Shown: positions 47,943-60,584 of the stretch, piece after piece
Position numbering within the stretch: the stretch's first letter is position 1
Layout of the letters: each line of letters opens with the position of its first letter
Assembly: GCA_009741485.1 (NCBI GenBank)
Contig: CM019214.1
Coordinates: 29,354,746-29,418,745 of the forward strand
Direction: 5' to 3'
DNA from: Malurus cyaneus samueli
Lineage: Eukaryota; Chordata; Aves; Passeriformes; Maluridae
DNA: 64,000 nt
Translations under genes and position numbers: made by a program
Notes under the pieces: generated by a model
Told to the model about the DNA's origin: nothing
Databases searched by the model: none
The model's input: only the letters and a program-made list of their open reading frames with translations

Positions 47943-48131
47943 TATCAACCTGCTACAGATAGAGTTCTTTATAAAGGGTGTTGATAATGCTGGCAAGGGA
48001 AAGTTTGTTCCAATCAAATGCCCTTCTCCTTTCTCTTGACTGCCTTAGCAGGTCAGCAGAGTTACGTATTTTGCCAAGAGCCTGAAGGGTTTGTGATAGG
48101 CTCTGTGTGATAGCTGCTATCAGAGCAGATA
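47943..48131 (-). promoter_or_regulatory. ATP4B: GATA-motif cluster upstream of ATP4B
   Basis: Seven GATA cores on either strand: 47943-47946 (-), 47958-47961, 47983-47986, 48095-48098, 48109-48112, 48118-48121 (-) and 48128-48131, four of them within 37 bp. Gastric proton-pump alpha and beta gene promoters in mammals are bound by GATA-4/GATA-6, so a role in stomach-specific expression is plausible. Only the last site comes close to the extended gastric GATA consensus. Confidence 0.55.
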
Positions 48132-48643
48132 AAGCAAAGGAGAACTTGTTTCTCTCTGGGTTTTCATTTTTTTTCTTTTCCTTTTTTTCCAATTAACCTG
48201 CAAGTACTAGATATAGTTCTCCCACTATGATGAATTGCCATTTGTTAGGACGTAGGGTACTGTAAGGGGATGGTTAGAAAAAAAATAATTACTTTTTAGG
48301 TGTGGAACTCCTTTGGGAAGCTATTTGTAAGCGGATGGAAGACAAGGAGGTGGCTGGGATTTACTAAGGGTGCACCACATCCACCAGACTGTGAGACAAG
48401 TGGACTGGTGGGCAAACATGGAGGCCTTCCGATTCCATGTCACTCGGTTTGACATCAGCAGAGCTGGTGGGGCAACAACCGGGTGGGGAGCAATGCCCTG
48501 GCTTGGGAAGGGCCAGGGGGATGGATGGCAGCTGGGACCACAGCACAGCACTCAGTACATGTAGCTCCAGCTACAGCCATGGAGCGGTGTCCCTGCAGGG
48601 TCAGCACTGATCCTGGGGCACAGCTCAACTCAGTCAAACCAGA

Positions 48644-49045
48644 ATCACAGAATTACAGAATGGTTTGGGTGGGAATGATTACCTGGTTCCACCTCACCCG
48701 GCTGTGGGCAGGGACACTTTTTGCCAGACCAGGTTGCTCAGAGCTCCACCCAACCTGGCCTTGAACACTTCCAGGGATGGGGCACCCGCAGCTTCCCTGG
48801 GCAATCTGTCTCATTGTCTCACCACCCTCACAGTAAGGAATCTCTTGCTGGCATCTGACCTAAACCTGCCCTCCTTCAGCTTCAGGCCACTACCGCTTAT
48901 CCAATCACATGTCCGCATAATAACTCCCTCTCCATCTTTCCTGTAGACCCTCCTTAGATACTGGAAGGCCACTGGAAGGTCTCTCCTGAGCCTTCTTTTC
49001 TTTTCTCCAACTCCCTCAGCCTGTGTTCATAGAAGAAAAGGAGGA
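48644..49045 (-). mobile_element. CR1 LINE 3' region, antisense
   Basis: It begins agaatcacagaattacagaa then tggtttgggtggga, and runs through gaccaggttgctcagagctc, ggccttgaacacttccaggg and caccctcacagtaaggaatc to ctcctgagccttc. This is a well-preserved CR1 terminus in reverse orientation. Confidence 0.9.
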
Positions 49046-49064
49046 ATTTTTCTCCATGATGGTG

Positions 49065-49250
49065 GTCACTTCAGGAGCTCCAAGAGGCTGTGCAGTCTCC
49101 ATCCTTAAAAACACTAAACCCCCAACCTGGTGCAACCCTGCCCAGCCCACTGTACCTTTGAGGCTGGTCCTGCTTGGGAGGGTGTTGGATTAGGTGCTCA
49201 CCAAAAGTCCCTTCCCACACAGAACATCCTAAGCATCTATGATGCTAATC
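49065..49250 (+). mobile_element. CR1 LINE 3' region, sense
   Basis: ctccatccttaaaaacacta, ggagggtgttggattaggtg and ccaaaagtcccttcccacac are the terminal CR1 segments in sense orientation. It lies directly after an antisense CR1, giving a head-to-head pair. Confidence 0.75.
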
Positions 49251-52200
49251 TATTTTTCATTAGCAGGATGAGAAACAGAAGAGGACATCTCATGCTGGAA
49301 ATCGCCATAGTGTTCTTGTATGGCAACACTTTACATTTCTGTGTTTGTCACTTGCAGGTCTGTTGCCAGAATTCACAAAACAAGTGTACAATGTGCTATC
49401 TTTAGTGTCACGGGATTGACCTGATATTGGAGATCCTACAGCCCTGGCCAGAATGGATGGAGAGCTCCTGGACAGCCTGAGGAGGAGCTCTGAGAGCTCT
49501 TGTATTGCCCCAGCTCAGCACAGCAGCCCTGTCGAACCCTTGCTGGGTTTTAATCACACACGAGCCACACAAAACCCACCCATGCCTCGTCCTCCTTTGC
49601 TTTCCTTGCAGAGCTCCTGGCAGACCATGGGGAAGGACTGGCTTCCCACCCATGGTTTGTGGCTCCTGAGGTCTCTGTGCAAACATCTTCCCACCACTTT
49701 GGGGGAGGGGCCACCAGCATCCATTCTGTGCTTAGGGATGGACTCTTCTGCTTAGAAAAAATGCCTAGAAAAATGCTTAGAAAAGGCCAAACCTCCCAGT
49801 TTTGCAGGACAACACACGAGGAGTGCAACATATTAGTAATGTCCTATAAGCAGCACACTTACCATCACAACTGCTAAGTGATGGATCTGCTGTTTGTTTA
49901 TTTTCTTCTCCAGGGAGAACACAAAATTTAAATATTTTACTCCAGACTACCTCATCCAAATGAGATGATTTGTTCCCCTGTTTTATGTCTAATCAGGACA
50001 AATTGCCTGCTTTTGGTTGGCTTCAAGTCATCCCCACCTGCTTGCTCTGTGAGACTCCCCAGGAGCAGAATTGCCCCTGTTTCTGTGTCACTCTACTCAG
50101 TCCCTGGGAGCAGGGCTGTGCCAGAGCTCCCACATCACAGCAGTGGGGCTGCACATGGGAATGAGGATTTCCTCAGCCAGGAACCCCATCCTGTCACCCT
50201 GCTCAGGGCAGCAGAGGTGCTCAGCTTAAGCCTCCAGGTGATGTGACAGCAGAGGCTATTCCAGCCTGACAGTGAACTGGCCTGAAATTGAGTGTTTCAA
50301 AATTCCAAAAGTTCTTTATTCTTTGTGTATTCTGGCACTTCAACCTTTCCTCCTGTCAGGTCTGGTTAAAGGCTGCAAACTGCCTCCCAGTCCCCCTGTT
50401 GTTGCTGACGCAGGGACTGTGCTCCCCTTCCTGCCTTCCCTCTCCACCCTCTCCAAATTCTCACCCTGCTCTTCCTGCTGCAGCAGATGGGTTCATTCCT
50501 CCTGGGAGATGGGCCTGGCAGGGTGAGCATCCATATATCCCACTGTTTGTGCATGGGCAGGTGTGTGACAGCAGTTTGCAGTCACAGTTCTTCTGCACCC
50601 ACAGGGGTTCATGGAATCGGGAGACACAGATGCAAACTTTGCATGAATTCAAAATTATTTTGCAGCATCACTGCCTTTGTAAAGCTGCTCTTACTGTTTC
50701 TGTTGTAGCTGGGGGCAAGACTTAAAACTATTTTCAGACAAGAGGTGGCCCAATGGAAGGATTAAATAGCTTGCCTTAAAAAAAAAAAAAACCAAAAAAA
50801 ACCCAACAAACAACACTGTATGTAATTCACTTAAAGGCAGAATTGGACAACAGGGCTCCAGGAGTGCAGCCATGGCTAAAGAAATACAGCCACGAGTCTC
50901 ATCACCGACATGACTCAGCCCCTGAACATGCAATGGGTTCCCTGTTTCATGTCACAAAAAAAACCCTGATTGGCTGCACTTCCCCCTTCCAAGGCCCAGA
51001 CCTGGGAAAGCATGCAAAAATATTGATTATGTCTTTGGTGAGACCAAAGTGGCAGCCTGAGGAGCCCAGAGGGGACAGTAGGCTGTGTGCTGCATGCTGT
51101 GTGTATGGCCAGCTTGCTTCCAAAACATGTCACCTTCATAGACTTGTCCCCTGTCCCTCCTCTGTGTGCAGCAGCAGAGACCATGAAGAGAGAAAGGCCA
51201 CCAAGAGCAGCACCTTTTGTGCAAGAGTTCTGAGTGTAGAAATTCCCCATGGGAACCTGGGGATTTTCCACCACCTTTCAAACAAGCTGACTTGTAATTT
51301 GGTGTTTCTGCTGACTTGCCAGATGCATGGCATGGCTGAGCCGTGGGCAGCATCCTTGTGCAGCTGTGACAAATCTGGGATTCTCCTGAAAGTCTGAGCA
51401 TCAGTGAAAATGAGCTCTGCCTGTCTCAAGAGGTTTATGGAGACAGGAGCAATGGCTGCTCTGTGGGCACTGTGGAAAACCTCCTGGACACTGCAATCAT
51501 TTGTCAGGACACTCTTACTGACAGTGGGCAACTCTTCATGGCATCACAGGAGGCTGCTGGTCCAAGATCCCTCCTTCTTTATAGTCCATCAGGATTCATC
51601 CAGCTCCTGCTTTCCTCACCTGCCCGTGCAGGGCTGCCCATCAGAGTCCATCTCAGAGTCATTGCAGCCCCCCAAGTCCCATTGCTGTGCCAATCTCTCG
51701 ACCCAGAGCCCTTTGTTGTGTTTAATGTACCCAAATGTTTGCTCTCCTTGGCTGGTTTTAGTGCCTGCTCCACTGACCTTGGGCAGGCCACCGAAGGGCA
51801 GGACGGCTGAGAGGGAAGGTCATGCAGGACACAGGGACATTGTGCAGGAGCCTGGGGTGGCACAAGGCTGGAGCAGAGAGCACGGCCCGGCTTCCCCTCC
51901 TGTGCAGTCCAGGAATGGTGCTGGGCAGGTCTAGGCAGGATCCATTGCCTTTTTCCTTTCCTGACCAAGGCACCAGCAGGACAAAGCCTGGGCTCAGGGA
52001 GATCAAGAAACTCCAAAACTTGCCAATGGAAAACGTGTTTGCAGGAGTCACACTCCTGTGGGCAGAGGTAGCTGAATTATCTGTACAAAGAGAGAGGGGA
52101 AGCCTCTTCTGTGGTTCACACAATTAGCAATTTGAGTAATGAGCTTGAAGGCCACTTCTGGAGCACTGTGCCTAAAAGGTCAGGTCCAGGCTGCCATGCT

Positions 52201-53754
52201 ATCCCTTGGAGATGCTGTCCTGAGCAGACCTGTGTGCCAGCACTCCGTGGCACTCCAGGCTTGGCTTTATCCCAGGCTCCTTGCATGCCACACCAGCTTG
52301 AACTGCTTTGAGTTCACCTGGCACTGACTGGGAACTCAGTGTCAATGAAACATTAACTTTATTTATTTGTGATAAGAGCACCAGTTCGTCCCTCTGGTGG
52401 AGGCTGTGTGGGGTGGTGGTGGTGGGGAACTCCAGGAGGGACAGGTCACTCCCTGAAGCCTCACTGCAGCACTGCCAGCACCATGACAGGGGACAGCCTG
52501 CTGGTTCAGATGGTTCCATGATGCTGCCTCTCCAAGAACTGTAATCTCAGCCTGTCTCCTGAAGGAGGTGTTCACCCCACGCTATTATTTTGTGAAATAA
52601 AAGATTTAGAATGTAAGAGATTGCCAGTCCCTCAGATGGTGTTGCACAGTGAAGGGACACTCTTTGTATCCAGCTTTCTATCTAGTTTCAGAGTTTGAGG
52701 TGTGATTTTTTTTTGTTTTGTGTTTTGTGTTTTTTCCTTGGCTGCACTGTGTTTCACCTATAGTCCCTCCCATTTGCCTCTCTCCTGTATTTTGCAGTTT
52801 GACAAAAGAAAACACACTGGTGTTTTTTCAAGCTTGGGGAACGTAGTTATTCTATGTTTGAAATAAAGACATCTGATCTGAGCAATTCAGGGAAGCAAAA
52901 CAGTGAAAACATCTTGGAGTTGAACTGAAATGATGGCCCCACTGAGGTTTTCAGCCTCAGGGAAAGCAGTAAGAGCAATAAAGAGCAAGGGAGGGTGCTG
53001 GCTAGAGTGCAGTGCTGGATTTATGATAGCACAGAGTGGTCAGGGCTATGGAAAAGGCAAAACAGCCTCTCCAGGGCTTGGCTGGTTTGTGCTTTTTCGT
53101 TTGTCCAAGGGCTGCTGACCCCAGCATGAGCCTAGCCAGATCCCTCTACTCCTCTTCTGCCTCCTGAGAATTGCTTCTATGAAAAACTGCTGAACTGAAT
53201 GCAAAAATAAACCTAGCAAAGAAATACCCAGTGGTATTTCCTTCACAGCTGAGTGAGTGCCAAAGCCTGCTGATTTGGGGACAGCTTACTACTGCTTGTG
53301 GCAGCTTCCAGAGGATGGCGAGTAACGGGGTCCTTGGAACCAATTAACATCCCATGAAATATCTCCAGCAGTTCTGACTTCATCATGTTCCACCAAAGGG
53401 GAATCTCTGTCCATGCAGGCTATTGCAGATCATAGAGTTTTGGGTGGTGGTGCAAGAAAATGAGCCACGTGCCCAGCTGAACACCCATCGGCAAAGCTGC
53501 ACCCTGGCTCTCACTGCACTCAAAATCTCTTCATGGACAAATGGCATGCTCATCAAGTAAAGACAAGAATTTATTGATACCATCACTGAAATTTTAAGAG
53601 TTTAATCATTATTATTCCAACCTAGCTGTTACAGGAAAGAATAACACAGTTAAAACTGTACACACACTTTTCAGCCTCTGCCCTTTTTTCTTGATGTTGC
53701 ATTCCCCTTTCCACTGCTTCTTAGGGTCCTAAGGTAGTGGGGCGTTGTGGATGA

Positions 53755-53786
53755 CAGGGACAGCCAGAGGCAGGGACAGCCAGAGG
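53755..53786 (+). repeat. 16-bp perfect tandem duplication
   Basis: The unit cagggacagccagagg occurs twice without gap. Confidence 0.9.
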
Positions 53787-53999
53787 CATCCCTCAGCTGG
53801 GCTCAGCCTTCAAACCTGGGCTTCTCCCAGCCTGGCTGTGGTGACACTTCACCTTGTAAGACATTGCTCTCCCCCACCTTTTGCGCCTTCATTTATGCCC
53901 CTCTGCTTCAAAGGCTGTTGAGATATTGCTTAGCCAAGCTCTTAATAATTTAAAATAGTTCTTCAGCCTGACTTCTTAAACCAGTTGTCTTGAACTCTG

Positions 54000-54110
54000 T
54001 TGCTGCCATTTTCTTTTGAACTCCTCCCAGCTTGTCAGGGTCTTGGGGGTAATAAGGTGTCCAAAATGGAATTCTGCTGAAGATGTGGCCTCACCAGCCA
54101 CAAATCCTCT
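54000..54110 (-). mobile_element. Possible CR1 fragment
   Basis: gtccaaaatggaattctgct followed by gaagatgtggcctcaccag resembles the inverted CR1 segment ccaaaactggacacagtact...tgcggcctcaccag. Short, so uncertain. Confidence 0.45.
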
Positions 54111-54261
54111 AAAATCCATGGCAATGTGCCCACTGGCTTAAGTTAACTTTGGGATCTGACCTAAAGAGAGGAATAAGAGAGGAATATTGCTTTGTCAGCT
54201 TGGTAATATGATGTCTCAGCACAAGCCACTCAAAATTGCATAAAGTTGGGGTTTTTTTGGT

Positions 54262-54263
<2 letters not shown>

Positions 54264-54304
<41 letters not shown>
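54264..54304 (+). repeat. T41 homopolymer
   Basis: Forty-one consecutive T after gtttttttggtgg. The recorded length may be affected by sequencing. It is not tied to a recognised retrotransposon tail. Confidence 0.9.
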
Positions 54305-54305
<1 letters not shown>

Positions 54306-54824
54306 ACACAGCCCTATTAAGTTGCAAATTCACATGTATTTAGAGGATCTAACCTGGTGTCAGCCAAAGTGGGCACTCCCTGACCGTGGTGGAGCCTTGC
54401 CAGACCCTGGTGACAAGATGACTGTTTTCTTTGTCACATCTTCAGAACCTGGTCGCTGGCAGCTCCTACCCCACCCAGCCCCACAGGGACCCAAGCTTAG
54501 GTAGGGAAGCCTGGAGCCATCAGGGTTTGCCTGCACACAGCAGGTTTGCAAAGCCTTTGCTTTGGACCTTTACTCTGTGTCAGACTGTGTGGGGAAAGGT
54601 CAACTCCAACCAGGTGAGAAATCAATACCAGTGGAAAGCATCATCTCAGGCTGTGAGTGTTAAATGCCACTGGGAAAATCTGCTTTTACAGATGCCCCCC
54701 TTCCCCACTGAAAATTTCCCCCAAATATGCATGGCTGATTCCTCCTTTGATGTCAATCTGATTAATACCATATTGTTAAGAGCTAAATCCCCCAAGCCTA
54801 TTTCCCCTACTGATAAAAATCATA

Positions 54825-54915
54825 ATATATATATATATATAATATATATATATAAATATATAAAGAAAACATCAAATATATATATATATAAATATTTACA
54901 AATATTTTATATATC
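54825..54915. repeat. AT-dinucleotide-rich tract
   Basis: Several (AT)n blocks interrupted by AAA, able to form hairpins or unwind easily. Confidence 0.9.
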
Positions 54916-57900
54916 CAGTAACATTATATATTTTTCCCAGGCTGATACTAGGAAGCAAGACAGCTAGAAAATGTAGAATTACCTTCCAATATAATCACAG
55001 TGGCTGTTCAGCTGTGAATGAGCTCACCTTAACATGCAGACATCCTTTTACACTCCTTGTCCCTCTGGAGCTGCCCAGCTGTCCTCCTGGCTTTGTTGCA
55101 ATAACAAACCAATGCTCTTTTTATTGATTTGGCTCCTGCCACTGCATAAAAATGTACTTGGTTGAATAAAGTGTACTGAGCTATCAAAAAGCATATGCAA
55201 TCATGCTGTGCCATAAAAAACCCCAAACTCATTTTTTTTCCCAAAGATTCGACTCTCACTGCCCCTCACTGCAGCAGGGGTGACAGCGGGGCTGTGTGGT
55301 GCTGTCCTGCACCCAGGATGGGGTGCAGGGGATCAGCCCCCAGGGTCCTCCATGCTGAGCTGCACATCCCTGCACAGCTCTAGAAACCACGGCCAGTCTC
55401 ACTTTGCACATATCCAGAACTGGTCATGCTAAGGGGCATTTTTAAACAGTGTCTAAATGATTCAGGAAATGGCAAAAATAATGCGTTCAGTCTTCGTTCA
55501 GAGGCAGAAGTACTTCTCTTGTTCCAGTAAATATTGGTAAGTGGGAAAAGACGATGAAACTTTTCCTGATAGAGTGACTGTAAGTGATGAGATCCTCAAG
55601 AAAAAAAGGAGGTGAAAGAAATCTGAGGACAAGGGATGAGAACAAGCATGTTTTAGTATTAGATTATCTCTGTGTTGTACCTACTTTAGAGCCATTCAAC
55701 CACCAGCCTAAGCTACACTGTCTTCTGAGAAAATCTTACCTTTAGCAACCTGGCATTAAAAAGGGACATGGCTAAAGAGGAAACGGTTCTACTTTTGGCT
55801 ATTTGCCTACAATACTAAAAAAAACTGAGTCTTCAGAGAGACAAGCTGAACAGTTGTAATAGCGATACTATTAATGCAGATATTGTTTAAATCAATATTT
55901 CAAAGGAAGACCGGACTGAAAAAAGTACTGTAAAACTGAGTGTGTCACTAAAACAGGTCAGGAGCATTTATGGCACTTTTATGTTTAGCTGTCATTCTGC
56001 TGGGATGGGAACATTTCAGAATATGGCCATGCATTAGAATTTCAGTGTCAGTAAATCTTTATATTGATCAGAGTGCCTGGGATCAGCACCCATAATGGAT
56101 AATGAAGCTTATGATACCAAAGTACCCCTATGAAATACCACTATTTAGAATTTACCACTGCTATAAGCAGAAGTTGTGGAAATACTTGTGAATGCCAGGC
56201 CTGGATCTCAAAATGTATTCCAGTTGTTATAAAGAACTTGTTCCGTTCCTAAGCTGTAATACTGGCACCAAGATGTATTTGTTGAATTTATGCATTGCTG
56301 TAACTAGATTTATTCCTTGCTAGAAATAAGTATTAAGATTGGGGGATTTGGCAGGGCCCATGTCAAAGATCACTGACCTCCTCACAAAACAATGAACCTG
56401 CTTCTGATCTGACATGTACAGCATTGCCCGAAAGCCAAACTTGAAGCTGAAACCCTCAACTAAAGAGAGGAAACAATTGATTCAGCCTTCAATCTGCCCC
56501 AATGACATCAAAGATCCTGTTTGAGACTCATGATACAGAGTTTAATAAAAATCCCACTCCCTCCACCACTAATACCCCACTCTGCTAGGTCGGACTCTTC
56601 TTGCAGAGAGTATTCAGTGAAGTGAGAGATATCTGTATAATGACAGTTCTCAGGAAACTGCTGTTATCGGGGCGAAAATACAGCAAAGAGAAGGAAAGTG
56701 AGAGATCACAGAATTGTTCATTGGTGCCTTTTAAATAAAGGAGCTCAATGTATCATTTTAAGTAGCTTATTCAGCCTGCAGCTGAAGCAGAGGCACACAA
56801 AGCCATGGTCCATAGCAGGGTCACACAGCACCTTTCTGTGAGCCAGGGGGGCTCTGTGCTGACCCTCTCCTGCTGGACTCTCTCTGTCCGGCCATCCTGG
56901 GCAGGCACCAGCAGCACCCAAAGGGGAGAAGCCTGCACAGGGGTCTCCTGCTGGCATCTCCTGCAAGTCAGGCTTTTTGGGGGCAGCTCAGGGGTCTGGT
57001 CTGCCTCGTACACAGGAACCCTCCATGGCACCCATGGCTTTCTTTGCCCAGAGGGAGGATGTGTGTGAGCTCAGGGGAGGGGCTGAGCTGGCATTTCACA
57101 GGAGTTGGATGAAGAGTGCTCCTCTGAATGGAGTTCACACTGTGCCAACCATCTGCTCTGGGCCCCAGGGGGAAGCCATCGTTACCCTCTCTCCTGTGGA
57201 GCACGATTTAACCCATTTGATTAACGAAGCTTCCTAGTCCTGGTGCTCTGTACCCCTAATGAATAACAGCCCTGCCTCATGCACAGCAAGACACCCACTT
57301 AGCCAGCCCCCTAAAAAACTCTCAAAGTGGGGCCAGCACCCCTGGGCAGGTTCACAGAGTTGGACACCCAAGGGACATTCATGAGACAAAAACTTATTTT
57401 AGACACAGCTGTTTTTTGATAATTCTAGAAAGGCTTTTTCCAGCCCTGAAACACACATGTCCAGAAATAAGTTTTATCTAGTATTTTTATTTTCCTCCCT
57501 GGCTAGATTTTCATAATGTTCTAAAATTCAATTCCAATCTCCCTTCTTCAGCTGTGACAACAATAGCATCATGCAGTGCACCAGAACAGAGATGAGAAGG
57601 TTATTCCTTCCCACGGCCCCAGGACAGCAGCAGCCTCTTAAGTGGAGGGATGCAGGGCAGAAGGTCTCACTGATGATCTTTGATTTCTGTGCCCCTGCAA
57701 ACAGCTGCTTTTTCTTGACTCACTGGAGTAACTGTAAATGCCAGTTGTGCAAAATGCAGTTATCAATACAGGAATCATCCGCAGGAGGCTCTGAGGATGG
57801 GTAACATGATATGGAGACTTTCAGAAAGAAGTCACAAGAGCTGAGCTGAGGCCAAGGTGCTCTTGGGGACACTCTGGTCTGTGTGGTTGCCTGCTGGGCT

Positions 57901-60549
57901 CTGGAGCTGGGCATGGGATGTGGCTGGGTGGGTGCCAAGGCTGTCAGCTGCTCCTGCCAAGGATGGCTGGGGTCTGAAGCTCTGCAAAGTTTTGCTGCTC
58001 CCCTCCAGTCTCCCAGAATTACAGCACCTGAGACTGTTTCCAGTGACCCAGTTTACCTCAATGTTTAATTGCCCCATTTTTCTAACCTTGGGTCATTTGC
58101 ATGGAGCTGTTTCTGCTGGTGGACTGGGGGGCAGAGTCTGGCCATTGCTGAGCAGGTGTTGCCCCAACCTTTGGGGCAGCCCTGACTGAACCTTTAGGGG
58201 CAGTGCTGGGGGCTGCAGCATTTCCTCACATCACTTTGTTTTTCAGGCAGTGCAGAGCCACAGGGACGCTTCCCCAGGACCCCCCTTGCAGCAAGAGGCA
58301 CCCTGATTACAACGATCACCCACGTGGCCAAAAAAATTGGGGAACTGTGGGTTATTTCCGGTTTCACCACATCATATCACCAGAAAACACACATCCTCAG
58401 GGACCAGAGCTCTGGTACTGAGACCTGGATGAAGGTGATGAGCTTTGGGAGAAAAAGGAAAGGTTTCAGTGCACTGTGAGGACAGCAAAGAATGCAGTTT
58501 TGCTCCCTGATGAGGTTGTTCATGTTTCCTCCTCACTTCTCTTTCTGTTGCTCTGCTTTTCTCCTGCATTTCACCTTCTACTTCCTTGCCCCTCCCTGCT
58601 GCTTTTACAGTTGCTCAGAGATCCTGCTGCTCATCCACTGTTCTCTCCCACTGTTTTTTGCCTCTCTCCAGCTATGTCTTGTGCTGCTGCCAATGGGATG
58701 TTTCTGATAGTGGTAACTTGTTCCTGACACAGCAACATCTTCACATCACACAATGTTGTTGGCTGCTGATTTGGGGGATCTCCATCTCAGTCATATCAAC
58801 TGTTCAAGGGGCAGTCAGAGCCCAGACCACAAGGCAAAGTGCATTACCTGTGCTCAGTGGGAACTGCTCCCCACAAGCTGCCACCCCAAAGCCCTGCCAA
58901 GAGGATGTGCTTGTGCAGGAAAAATGTTTGCTGGCAATGCTCGTGCAGGAAAGTGTTTGCTGTCTACCTGAAAAACGTGGGCTCACTAAAACTTTGTCAT
59001 ACTTAGAAAGTAATCTAAAATGATTTTTGCAAGTGTCCAAAGTGTTCCTGGTGGAATGTCTATTTACATCCCCAAAAGTGGACTGCAGAATTCACTCACA
59101 GATTCACTCACCCCGAGCTGCCATGCCCCCAGACACACTGGACAGAAGCAGGGTAGCTGTGTGTAAAAGCACACACACATTGCAGATTTCTGTGTGGAGT
59201 CATTCCATTAAAACTCCAAAGTCTAGTTGTTTGGATCCTATTTTGCTGGAGGTATGGGAAGGGATTATGGATTTAGGCTGACAGCACTTTATTTACATCT
59301 GTAAGGAATGCATGGACATGTGTCTGGCCCTTCCCAAACATTTCCACAAATACATTTATAAATCGATGTAATTTCAGCCAGCCAGACAAGAGGATCAATA
59401 TTCACCATCACTCAGTATCCTGAACAGCATTGATCCCCCTCATACCTGCACAATGGGGAGTAAAAGCTCAGCATGTGAGGGAGTTCTTAGAAGCTTCCTT
59501 TCATCTATGTATTTTAAGGATGCATATGTGTAATTGAGCTGATCTGAAGGATAATTTGGTGAATATATTCCTTCCTCCTGGGCAGTGAGGATGGGTGAGA
59601 TAGCAGGCTGTAATCTGCTGTCACATGTGTTACCTGGTATGCTACTGCCAGACCAACAGCATCAGTGCGAAGTCTCAGTGTGAAGAATAGCAGAAGGAGA
59701 AACCTGCTGGATCATTTTTTTCAGCATGGGAATAACTTCTGTGGGAGGGGCCACCAGCAAAATCAGCTCTGCTTCTGGTGTGAGGACCTGCCTGTGCAGG
59801 TGCCCTCAGCACAGAGCAGGGAGCAGAAACACAGAGCTTTTTGGTACTGGTGTGTTTGAACCTTAATTATTGGACATCATTAATGATTAATAACCTATAC
59901 TTATTAAAAATTATAAAGTTCTTTTTATACTGAGAATTCATTTACTGCTACTTAGGGGACTTTACTGTCATAAAGCTAGGGAAATTAAATTCCTCTGGAG
60001 CTAGGCTTGAAGTACTGAGTATCAACATTTTATGTGCTTATGCCCTCCTTGGGAACTTTACCCACACTTTTTCCATTCAGTTGCAAATAGCCTCTGAAAC
60101 TGTAACCCGTGAGATCACCATACAAAGGTTGGATAGGGTTTCTTGGCTTGTACTGTATAGCAAGGACTAGGGCAACCAGGGTGGCTTTCTCTAGCCTCCA
60201 ACAGCAGCATGAAGCCCTGTGGAAAGGGTTAGGAAGAATTTCAGGGGCAGTGCTGGAAGCACAGCCTCTCAGCATCCCTCCCTTTTGGCTCTCAGGGCTG
60301 ATCTCACACAGACTTTCCTGCTGCCAAACCAAACCAAACCAATACAATCAGTATTAATTAAAAATGTCAGCCTGACTGCTTGAGGAGCAACCTGAGCAGG
60401 GCATATTGGGTGTCACCCGTGCCTGTACAGGATGCCAAATGAGCTGAACATGATCATGAGTGCTTTGGGACCCAGGAACAGGGCTTGGAGGCTGAGATGA
60501 AGGGACAGCCTCTCCAGGACACACACTTTGCATACAAATTACCTTGGAG

Positions 60550-60551
<2 letters not shown>

Positions 60552-60581
<30 letters not shown>
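60552..60581 (+). repeat. T30 homopolymer
   Basis: Thirty consecutive T. It is read through by a long chance frame as poly-Phe, which is why that frame should not be called a gene. Confidence 0.9.

Positions 60582-60584
<3 letters not shown>

Noticed and set aside
50843..51934. Two long plus-strand frames (184 and 176 residues)
   Set aside because: Overlapped by equally long frames on the other strand, no recognisable domain, and explained by GC-rich composition.
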